Shown: in pieces, positions 28,348-35,752 of the stretch
Layout: every line of letters begins with the position of its first letter
Position numbering within the stretch: the first letter of the stretch is position 1
Assembly (NCBI GenBank): GCA_000622025.1
Contig: JHWU01000017.1
Span: forward strand, 22,997-86,996
From: Lachnospiraceae bacterium AD3010
Lineage (GTDB): Bacteria; Bacillota; Clostridia; Lachnospirales; Lachnospiraceae
Direction of reading: 5' to 3'
Length of the DNA: 64,000 bases
The notes under the pieces: model-generated
What the model saw: only the letters and a program-made list of their open reading frames with translations
What the model was told of the DNA's origin: nothing
The model's database searches: none
Program-made: the position numbers and the translations under genes

Positions 28348-28570
28348 CTGGTGCGGAAGTGGTGCGGAGAAAATGGCAGAGGCCGCAAATCTCCTTTCTG
28401 TGCGGTTTCCCGAGATGCATGGATGCTTCAAATCCCTCCTTTTCCGGTATATGAAAACAGGAGAGACTATCCTTTTGTGCAAATGTCGCACAATGAGAGT
28501 CTCTCCTGTTTTTACAAAGGGCTTCGCCCTTTGAGGCACACTTTGTGTGCCCCGGCTCGTAACGAGCCGG
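28348..28570 (+). mobile_element. att-like end plus hairpin cassette, copy C
   Basis: Nearly identical to copy B: CTGGTGCGGAAGTGGTGCGG (28348), the tRNA fragment at 28427-28459 (one C-to-T change in the CTTTTCC part), the same CAGGAGAGACT terminator stem, and hairpins AAAGGGCTTCGCCCTTT (28516-28532), GGCACAC/GTGTGCC (28535-28551) and CCGGCTCG/CGAGCCGG (28552-28570). It closes a 1.6-kb unit from copy B that holds the small membrane protein and the tRNase. Positions 28,121-28,347 contain no convincing gene. Confidence 0.8.
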
Positions 28571-28744
28571 AGGCGAAGACGGCAGGTTACGTGCGATGCG
28601 TACTGCGTACTTAATGGGTGTGAAAATTCATATTGCCATTTTTCGGGCTTCAACGTATAAATATATGTGAGGATGTTTTTGGAGCGGATCTGATAAAGTG
28701 ACGCTCATAACAACAAGAACCCGGAACCATATAATACAAAGGAC

Positions 28745-28773
28745 TTGACACGTATGAATTCTAAGACTATCTT
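28745..28773 (+). promoter_or_regulatory. Promoter abutting the microsatellite
   Basis: Perfect -35 TTGACA (28745-28750), 17-base spacer, -10 TATCTT (28768-28773). The tetranucleotide repeat begins at the next base, so transcription should start inside it. Confidence 0.65.
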
Positions 28774-28844
<71 letters not shown>

Positions 28845-28879
28845 GTAAGGTAAAGTCTGCCTTAATATACAGGACAATA

Positions 28880-28939
28880 ACGGCATCTGCCGTATCTTTT
28901 GAGTCAATGACTTGAAGGATGCGGCGGGTGCCGTTTTTT
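28880..28939 (+). promoter_or_regulatory. Attenuator-like leader of the peptide gene
   Basis: ACGGCA (28880-28885) can pair with TGCCGT at 28888-28893 or with TGCCGT at 28929-28934, the latter followed by T6. A small local stem CGGC/GCCG (28922-28925 with 28930-28933) also precedes the T run. Mutually exclusive pairings before a U tract suggest conditional termination 29 bases ahead of the peptide gene. Confidence 0.45.
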
Positions 28940-28967
28940 GTTGTGCAAAAACAAAGGAGGACATAAT

Positions 28968-29144
28968 ATGAAACTGATAGGCGAATTAAAAGAAAAGGTA
29001 GAAAAGACCGAGACCAAGGAAGAAGCAAAGAAGGTCATCGAAGACGCAGGGATGGAGCTGACGGATGAAGAGATGGAGCAGGTAGCTGGTGGAAAGAGTG
29101 GTGTTTGGGACCGTGCTAATAATGGAAAAGGAGTCCTGATCTAA
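28968..29144 (+). CDS. Double-glycine leader peptide, bacteriocin/RiPP precursor-like
   Basis: 58 residues. The leader MKLIGELKEKVEKTETKEEA continues to GMELTDEEMEQVAGG, the consensus before cleavage by PCAT-type peptidase-transporters; the predicted core is 16 residues, KSGVWDRANNGKGVLI. AAAGGAGG precedes the ATG. No peptidase transporter, modifying enzyme or immunity gene is in the window, so maturation would depend on a distant locus. The upstream region carries a promoter, microsatellite and attenuator-like leader; a terminator follows. Confidence 0.8.
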   Translation: MKLIGELKEKVEKTETKEEAKKVIEDAGMELTDEEMEQVAGGKSGVWDRANNGKGVLI

Positions 29145-29168
29145 TCATCTCAAAATCAATGAACATCA

Positions 29169-29200
29169 AGAGCCTTACCTTTTTGCAGGTAGGGCTCTTT
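29169..29200 (+). terminator. Terminator of the peptide gene
   Basis: AGAGCC-TTACC and GGTA-GGGCTCT form a stem around TTTTTGCA, followed by TTTCG. It ends the peptide transcript 25 bases after its stop. Confidence 0.8.
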
Positions 29201-29432
29201 CGCTGTGTTACATGCATTTTGCTTGCCTGACCTCTTGGGGCTACATTTTCTGCCTTGAAAAGCAGAAGTTAAAAGGATTATAATTGGGAAAGGTTTGAAC
29301 ACCAAACACATCCAGGGGATCTCTACCCGATAAAATCCTACAGTAAATTTACGCCGCCATGACACGGAAGCCCTCCTTCTCCGTTCATCGGGGATATGAT
29401 AAAATGCCCTTATGTTTGCTAAAGGCCATATC

Positions 29433-30221
29433 ATGTTTATCATTATCAGCATTATATTGATCCTTTGCGGCCTGGCTGTATGTTTTTCAAAGAAGCCGCC
29501 GGTAAGAAAGGTGTTGAAAGTCTGTTTATGCCTTGCTGTGGTAATGGAAATACTTAAAATGCTGTTGTCACTTAAGATGGTTCCCATTGTTGAGCCGGTT
29601 ATCACCGATGGAGCGTTTATTTACCGGGAAACGGGAAGATATTCGCCCTATCTCATGTCTGAACATCTGCCGTTTGAACTATGTTCATTACAGATATTGT
29701 TTATGTTTCTGGCGATCGTGATAAAGGATAAAATATGGAAGAAGCGCCTTTATTCGGTAATTTATGGGACAGCTCTTATCGGCGGAATCTTGGCGATATT
29801 AATGTCATCAATAGCTCCGGAGTATGACTCGGCGGCAGGTTTTCTGTCATCCCCCCGTGCCTGGGAATTCTTCATCTACCATTCTATGATCGTTGTAGTT
29901 GCTATATATATTGGGTTTAATGAGGAATGCGATGTCCATTTTGCGGACTTCAAATGGATGATAGCCGCAGCGTCGATTCTTGATTGTGCCTCGTTCTATC
30001 TGAATTCCATGCTCAGCGTTCCGGTATATCAGAACGACCGTCTTATCGGGCTTGAATATGCGGTCAATTTTTTCTCATCATATAATAATCCCTTCGGTAT
30101 TACGGTAACCGAAAAATGGCAGTATATACTCTATCTTGCCGCCAGGATCTGTGTGGCTGTCGTTGTGATACTGCTTGTATACCTGCCGTTAAATATAAGG
30201 GAAAGGCGCAGGGAGCAATGA
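29433..30221 (+). CDS. YwaF/TMEM164-like multi-pass membrane protein
   Basis: About 262 residues with seven or so hydrophobic segments. The region EHLPFELCSLQILFMFLAIV and, later, FFIYHSMIVVVAIYIG resemble the YwaF family (TIGR02206), membrane proteins distantly related to eukaryotic TMEM164 acyltransferases. The first ATG is at 29412 but has no ribosome binding site; the ATG at 29433 has TAAAGG seven bases upstream. A CCCTCCTTCTCCG trace at 29,370-29,382 just before it may be another tRNA-end remnant. Function not established. Confidence 0.7.
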   Translation: MFIIISIILILCGLAVCFSKKPPVRKVLKVCLCLAVVMEILKMLLSLKMVPIVEPVITDGAFIYRETGRYSPYLMSEHLPFELCSLQILFMFLAIVIKDKIWKKRLYSVIYGTALIGGILAILMSSIAPEYDSAAGFLSSPRAWEFFIYHSMIVVVAIYIGFNEECDVHFADFKWMIAAASILDCASFYLNSMLSVPVYQNDRLIGLEYAVNFFSSYNNPFGITVTEKWQYILYLAARICVAVVVILLVYLPLNIRERRREQ

Positions 30222-30316
30222 TCAGGATAAAAGACATTTGACTTTTGATGGCCAAGTAATTATTTTACTGATATACCTATCCATATTACGGAAAAAAATC
30301 CAGGAGCTTACGAGCT

Positions 30317-31289
30317 ATGAAAACACGGTCTTTTAGAAGACTTGAAAAACTGACTGCCATCTTGATCGTGATCATGATGCTGTTTTCCGGACCCGGAATT
30401 AATAATTCCTTTGCGGCAGAAGAGGATGAAAAGTCCTTTGCCGGCCAGAGCATTGAGACCCTGCAATCCGAGACGGATCCGGTAATCGCATCAGACGATG
30501 ATGCATCGCTGTCAAAGCTAACGGTTAAATATCTAAATATAGGCTGCGGTGACAGTGCTTTACTGGAATGCGAAGGGAAATACCTTCTTATCGATGCCGG
30601 AGTGCCGACTGCAAGATCCGGAAAAGTGGTAAATCCGGCCAAGTACTTATCCAGGCAGGGGATCACTCATCTGGATTACGTGATCTGCAGTCATGATCAT
30701 AGAGATCATACCGGAAGGATCCCAAAGATCATAACAAAATTTGATTGCGGTAAGGTGTATATCAGCGACTACCCGCAGAGATCATACAAAAAAGTCCGGA
30801 GCCCTGAAAAAGAAAGGCATCACGGCTTCGGAACTTAAGGAGGGTGAAACGCTGTCTATGGGAAGTGTTTCGGTGTGCGCGATCCATATTCCGAAGGGTA
30901 CCGATTCCGATCCGGGTGATAATAAGGAGAGCAGGGTGAATAACAGTTCATACATCATAATGGTTACCCACGGAAAGAAAAAGATCCTATTTATGGGAGA
31001 TGCGCTGGTTGCGGAGCAGCGCGCTCTTTTATCTTCCGGGGCAGATATCAGATGTGATGTGTTTAAGGTGCCTCATCACGGACACAACAACGCGTTTCTT
31101 GAGGAAACCTATAAAGCAGCATCTCCGACCTACACGGTGCTTTCTGCAAGCAGACCGGGCAGAGGAAAACCTGACGGATCGGTGCAGCAGTATCTGGAAT
31201 CCAACAGTAAACTGCTTTATACGTTTAGAAACGGGACAATAACTGTAACCTCTGACGGGAATTCGATCAGTATTGAAACGGAAAGATAG
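30317..31289 (+). pseudogene. Secreted ComEC-like metallo-beta-lactamase-fold hydrolase, frameshifted
   Basis: Two frames make one protein. The first (30317-30838) has a signal peptide ending NSFAAEE, a start of fold KLTVKYLNIGCGDSALLECE and the zinc motif SHDHRDH (H126, H128, D130, H131). The second (to 31289) has ILFMGDALVAEQ and the FKVPHHGHNN zinc site. The frames join at about 30,787-30,810, near a run of six A (SYKK) and an AAAAAGAAAGG run; reading must move +1. This could be a real inactivating indel, slippage on the A run, or a sequence error. ComEC-type domains standing alone and exported are known as nucleases or phosphohydrolases. Confidence 0.8.
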
Positions 31290-31303
31290 AGTCAAACAGA
31301 ACC

Positions 31304-31315
31304 GTCACCGGTGAC
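31304..31315. repeat. Perfect 12-bp palindrome GTCACCGGTGAC
   Basis: Located 15 bases past the hydrolase stop within AGAACCGTCACCGGTGACTT. It belongs to the same GAACCGTC-containing hairpin family as 25,113 and 40,723 and lies 25 bases before the PAP2 gene. Confidence 0.7.
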
Positions 31316-31339
31316 TTGTTGAATTGAAAGGAGGAAAAA

Positions 31340-32302
31340 ATGGACATCGACATTCAATATCTTTTGCTTCTGCAGGAATTTAGATTTGCTACGGGAGGGA
31401 TTTTTGACGAATTATTCAATGCTATATCAAAATTAGCAGTAGACATCTTACCATTTTTACCCTATGTCGTTTTTTGGTGTGTCGACAAAAAGTGGGGATA
31501 CAGGTTCTTAAGCACACTCTGGTGCGGCGAGATATTAAACGGCGTGATAAAGCTGACCGTATGTGCATACAGACCCTGGATCAGATCGGAGCTCATAGAG
31601 CCTGCCGGAGATTCCAAGGTTGCCGCTACGGGGTATTCCTTCCCAAGCGGTCACACGCTTTGCGCTACGACGATGTACGGAACCACCTTTGTCTGGCAAA
31701 AGGATAAACGGAGATGGCTTGCCGTTCTCTGCGGAGTACTGATCCTTCTGACCGGTTTTTCAAGGAATTTCCTGGGAGTGCATACTCCTCAGGACGTAAT
31801 AGTGGGCTTTCTGGAATCCTGCCTTCTGATATATGTTATAGGACTTGTCGGAAAACGGATTGCCGGGGATGAAAGGCTGATTGATATTCTTTCCCTGGCC
31901 GGGGTCTTTGTCGTAATAGCAACGCTTATCTATATTACCCACAAGCCTTATCCGATGGATTACGTGAACGGAGAGCTTCTTGTGGATCCAGCCAAAATGA
32001 CGAAAGATTGCTTCTTTGCCTGCGGGGGTCTGCTAGGACTCCTTACAGGAAGCTATATCGAGAGACACTATATTCATTATGAAATCCCCAAAGGATACGA
32101 TAGTCTTGCAATTCTTTCCTGTATCGGGCTCGGGATAGCCTTAGCATGGAGACAATGGTTTGCAGGAGCTACCTTAGTAGCGGCTTTCGGCTCACATTGG
32201 GGCAATCTGCTTTCAGCGACAGTGATGGTAATTTTCGCAGTGGTTCTCTGGCCGGCAGTGATAATGAAGTTTCATAGAGATGAATCACCGGCCAGACCTT
32301 GA
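31340..32302 (+). CDS. PAP2 family membrane phosphatase
   Basis: 320 residues, multi-pass. All three phosphatase motifs are visible: KLTVCAYRP (71-79), YSFPSGHT (99-106) and SRNFLGVHTPQD (141-152). Members dephosphorylate lipid phosphates such as undecaprenyl pyrophosphate or phosphatidic acid on the outer leaflet. The C-terminal half has further membrane segments (ILSLAGVFVVIATLIYI, SLAILSCIGLGIALAW). AAAGGAGG precedes the ATG. It lies between the ComEC-like gene and the cellulose gene, an envelope neighbourhood. Confidence 0.93.
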   Translation: MDIDIQYLLLLQEFRFATGGIFDELFNAISKLAVDILPFLPYVVFWCVDKKWGYRFLSTLWCGEILNGVIKLTVCAYRPWIRSELIEPAGDSKVAATGYSFPSGHTLCATTMYGTTFVWQKDKRRWLAVLCGVLILLTGFSRNFLGVHTPQDVIVGFLESCLLIYVIGLVGKRIAGDERLIDILSLAGVFVVIATLIYITHKPYPMDYVNGELLVDPAKMTKDCFFACGGLLGLLTGSYIERHYIHYEIPKGYDSLAILSCIGLGIALAWRQWFAGATLVAAFGSHWGNLLSATVMVIFAVVLWPAVIMKFHRDESPARP

Positions 32303-32350
32303 ATTAATCCGAAAAAAAAGATAAACTCTTTTGAAAAGGGTGTAATGCTT

Positions 32351-32377
32351 TATCCCGTGTGTGGGACGCACGGGATA
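32351..32377 (+). other. Hairpin upstream of the cellulase-synthase gene
   Basis: TATCCCGTG and CACGGGATA pair around TGTGGGACG (with an added G-U and G-C pair), 38 bases before the TTG start. No U tract follows, so it is more likely a 5' leader element than a terminator. It does not have the features of a c-di-GMP riboswitch. Confidence 0.5.
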
Positions 32378-32414
32378 TTGGCGTTCGGAAAAATTATATT
32401 AGGAGAGTAAAATA

Positions 32415-35400
32415 TTGAAAAAGGATTGCATTTTAGTGAAGTTGCAGGTCTTTTTACTCGCGACGGTTCTGCTTTTCTGTTTTTCCGTTAACGCATTTGC
32501 AACGGAAAGTAACAGCCCGGACAGGACAAATACCGCCAGGCCTTCGGTAAACGGCGCACTTCACGTAGAGGGGACAGAGCTTAAGGACAAAGACGGAAAT
32601 ACTGTTGTGCTTAGGGGAGTGAGTACCCATGGACTCACCTGGTATCCCGATTTTGTCAGCGAGGAGAAATTTAACTATCTTTCCACGGACTGGAACTGTA
32701 ACTTAATAAGGCTTGCCGCATACTCCCATGAATATGCGAAAGGTCATAGAGAGGATACTCTGGCGCTTGTAAAAAAAGGTGTGGATGCAGCAATAGCAGC
32801 CGATATGTACGTTCTGGTGGACTGGCATGTTCTGGAGGAACAGAATCCCAATGTCAATAAAAAATATGCAGAGGAGTTTTTTAACATCATTACCTCTGCC
32901 TATCCCGACTGCCCGAATATATTGTACGAAATATGTAATGAGCCCAATGGTTCTGCTACCTGGCAAGATGTAAAGAGCTATGCGGAAGAGATAATCCCCG
33001 TGGTAAGGGAAAAAAGTCCGTCTTCTGTAATTGTTGTAGGAACACCTGTTTATGACAGGATGCTTACTCCTTCAATGGTGTCGCCGCTGGATTATGATAA
33101 TTTGATGTATGTCCTTCACTTTTATGCCGCAACTCACAAAGAAGAGCTGAGGTCGGAGCTGGAAACAGCTGTTGAGGGCGGTCTTCCGATATTTATTTCC
33201 GAATGCGGCTTATCTGAAGAAACGGGTAACGGCAAGACAGATTATGCTTCGGCAGCCGAATGGTTTTCATATCTACGGGATCATAATATCAGCTTTGCCG
33301 TGTGGAGCTTTTCAAATAAAAATGAAAGCTCAGCCATGCTGAAACCGGAATATAAACCGGAAAAGCCCATCGAGAAAAAAGATCTTACAGGTTACGGCCA
33401 ATGGGTAAGATCCCTTATACAAGGCGAGGAACCCGCAGCCATTCCGAAACCTGATACCGAGCCTTCAGGACAGAGCCTGCTGAGTTTCTTTGTTGTTCAT
33501 TCAGATCAGGAGGTTCTGAATGCAGTCGCTGCCTGGCCAAAGAATGCCGTGTACGTGGGGATCGGACTTATCATTTTCTTTATCATCTGGATTCTTAATT
33601 CCAGGTATGAAAAAAAGAATCATGCCTGCTATGATGATATTGGCGGGAAAAACAGAAAGGTAACAGAAAAAGAAAAGACGAGGGCCGTTATTCGTATGGC
33701 AGCTCTTATTTTCAGTATGTTTTTCACCATTCTGTATCTTGTCTGGCGTATTCTTTTCTCTGTTCCTCTGGGGATGGGGATCCTTCCGGTGAGTGCCAAT
33801 ATCCTGCTTCTTATTGTGGAAATACTGGGCTTTATCGAGTCAATGGTCCTATACAGGAATCTGATGGGCATGAAGGAGTATCCTGTGCCTGTTATTAAAG
33901 ATGAAGAATTCCCGGATGTGGATGTCTTCATTGCAACCTACAATGAACCGGTGGAGCTCCTTAGAAAAACCATAAACGGATGCAATCATCTTCTTTACCC
34001 CGATAAGTCAAAGGTCCACATCTGGCTCTGCGATGACAACAGAAGACCGGAGATGAGGAAGCTTGCGGAGGAAATGGGTATCGGCTATTTTGACAGACCT
34101 GATAATAAGGGCGCAAAGGCCGGAAACTTAAATAACGCAATGGCACATACAAGTTCGCCCTATGTCGTTACTATTGATGCCGATATGATACCCATGAGCC
34201 ATTTTCTTCTGAAAACTATTCCGTATTTTGTGGATTCGAAGAAACAAAGAGGTGATAAGAAGGGACTGGGACTTTTGCAGACTCCGCAGTGCTTCTATGA
34301 GCCGGACATTTTCCAGTATGCGCTTTATTCCGAAAAGAATGCTCCAAATGAGCAGGATTTCTTCTATCGGACCGTGGAGGTTGCAAAGACCACTTCAAAC
34401 AGCGTTATCTACGGAGGTTCCAATACCGTTCTTGCAAGAGAAGCTCTTGATGCTGTGGGAGGCTTTTATACAGAGTCGATAACAGAGGACTTTGCAACGG
34501 GAATGCTTATTGAAGCGGCGGGTTATATCAGTCTCGCGCTGTCCGAGCCCATGGCAAGCGGAACCACTCCCAACACCTATAAGGAGCATATACAGCAGAG
34601 AAGACGCTGGGGGAGAGGTGTTATCGGTACTGCGAAAAAGCTGAAGCTTTTCGGGCAGAAGGGTCTTTCCTTCACGCAGAAGCTGAGTTACTTAAGCTCT
34701 GTCATATATTGGTATTCACCTCTGAAATGCGCATTGTACCTTGTTACTCCGCTGCTCTTTGCGGTATTTTTGATCCCCGTATTCAAGTGTGGATGGCTGG
34801 ATCTTTTGATATACTGGCTGCCTATGTATATCCTGCAGGATCTGACCCTGAGGGTGTTCAGCAGCAATGCGGTGTCACTTAAGTGGAGCGGTATTTATGA
34901 AATGAGTGTTATGCCGCATCTTGTTATACCGCTTATAAGGGAAACCTTCGGTATCTCTGCATCTGTCTTTGAAGTGACAGATAAATCCGGAAGGAGGGTA
35001 AAGAATAAGGGAGATGCGAATTTCAATATACCCTTCTATGTGTTTATAGGTTTATCTGTTATCGGTATAATCCGCTCAATATATATACTTGTCATAACAA
35101 AGGCCTTCGGAATAATTGTTCTGCTTTTCTGGCTCACACGGAATATATACTTCCTTATAATGGCTCTTTTCCTTGTGGACGGCCGTGACGGCGAGAGCGG
35201 AAATGTAAAGGTGGTTGATGCGGAGCCCGTTTCTATTGAGGGCCTGGATGAGGCTAAGGATGCACCTGTGGCATATGGGGTAACTACCCTTATGACAGAG
35301 AATATCGTGAAGGTCTTTATAGATGAACCCGAAGGGCTGAAGATCGGAAACAGGGTAAAGATCTGCATAGAAAAGGATCCTTACAAGGTGGAGGTACTCG

Positions 35401-35615
35401 GAATACTTAATGATGAGCTTATCCCGAGATCCGGCGGGACGCCGGTATATACCGCGGTGATAACAGACTTCCTGGATTCGAAATATGAGTATCTGCAGGT
35501 TCTTTATGACCGTGTGCCTACGCTACCTCAGACACTTAACAGGGATCGCGGCATCATTGCACATATGCTTATAAATGTTGCTCACAGGATACTGGATTCC
35601 AACAGGGCAAGATAA
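32415..35615 (+). CDS. Fusion of secreted GH5 cellulase and membrane cellulose synthase (GT2)
   Basis: 1066 residues. Signal-type segment at 8-28; GH5 domain at about 45-335 with acid/base E176 (CNEPNG) and nucleophile E263 (FISECGL); membrane segment at 378-396; two more at 427-480; a BcsA-type GT2 domain with FIATYNEP, D540-D541 (LCDDN), DAD (588-590), TED (690-692) and QQRRRW (727-732); four or more membrane helices; then a C-terminal region (about 965-1066) where PilZ usually sits, but without a clear RxxxR or (D/N)xSxxG. So synthase and cellulase are one chain, cytosolic and extracytoplasmic respectively. In C. difficile-type ccs operons these are separate proteins (CcsA, CcsZ). Start is TTG with AGGAG nine bases upstream. 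Confidence 0.92.
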   Translation: MKKDCILVKLQVFLLATVLLFCFSVNAFATESNSPDRTNTARPSVNGALHVEGTELKDKDGNTVVLRGVSTHGLTWYPDFVSEEKFNYLSTDWNCNLIRLAAYSHEYAKGHREDTLALVKKGVDAAIAADMYVLVDWHVLEEQNPNVNKKYAEEFFNIITSAYPDCPNILYEICNEPNGSATWQDVKSYAEEIIPVVREKSPSSVIVVGTPVYDRMLTPSMVSPLDYDNLMYVLHFYAATHKEELRSELETAVEGGLPIFISECGLSEETGNGKTDYASAAEWFSYLRDHNISFAVWSFSNKNESSAMLKPEYKPEKPIEKKDLTGYGQWVRSLIQGEEPAAIPKPDTEPSGQSLLSFFVVHSDQEVLNAVAAWPKNAVYVGIGLIIFFIIWILNSRYEKKNHACYDDIGGKNRKVTEKEKTRAVIRMAALIFSMFFTILYLVWRILFSVPLGMGILPVSANILLLIVEILGFIESMVLYRNLMGMKEYPVPVIKDEEFPDVDVFIATYNEPVELLRKTINGCNHLLYPDKSKVHIWLCDDNRRPEMRKLAEEMGIGYFDRPDNKGAKAGNLNNAMAHTSSPYVVTIDADMIPMSHFLLKTIPYFVDSKKQRGDKKGLGLLQTPQCFYEPDIFQYALYSEKNAPNEQDFFYRTVEVAKTTSNSVIYGGSNTVLAREALDAVGGFYTESITEDFATGMLIEAAGYISLALSEPMASGTTPNTYKEHIQQRRRWGRGVIGTAKKLKLFGQKGLSFTQKLSYLSSVIYWYSPLKCALYLVTPLLFAVFLIPVFKCGWLDLLIYWLPMYILQDLTLRVFSSNAVSLKWSGIYEMSVMPHLVIPLIRETFGISASVFEVTDKSGRRVKNKGDANFNIPFYVFIGLSVIGIIRSIYILVITKAFGIIVLLFWLTRNIYFLIMALFLVDGRDGESGNVKVVDAEPVSIEGLDEAKDAPVAYGVTTLMTENIVKVFIDEPEGLKIGNRVKICIEKDPYKVEVLGILNDELIPRSGGTPVYTAVITDFLDSKYEYLQVLYDRVPTLPQTLNRDRGIIAHMLINVAHRILDSNRAR

Positions 35616-35625
35616 AGCAGTGTTT

Positions 35626-35655
35626 CCGGCCTGCTGATCCGACGATGCCGGTTTT
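35626..35655 (+). terminator. Weak terminator after the fusion gene
   Basis: CCGGC (35626-35630) and GCCGG (35647-35651) followed by TTTT. Short stem, 16-base loop; may be only partly effective. Confidence 0.4.
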
Positions 35656-35752
35656 GACACCATAAAGGGGCTGTGATATCCTAATATGGATTATGTTCAT
35701 ACGGGGGAAATACGTCCGTAGGGCTTGTTTTTGTCTTTTCTGGAGAAATAAA

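Noticed and set aside
32303..32414. c-di-GMP riboswitch upstream of the cellulose gene
   Set aside because: There is one hairpin only; the conserved two-helix GEMM features and tetraloop/receptor are not present and the leader is too short.
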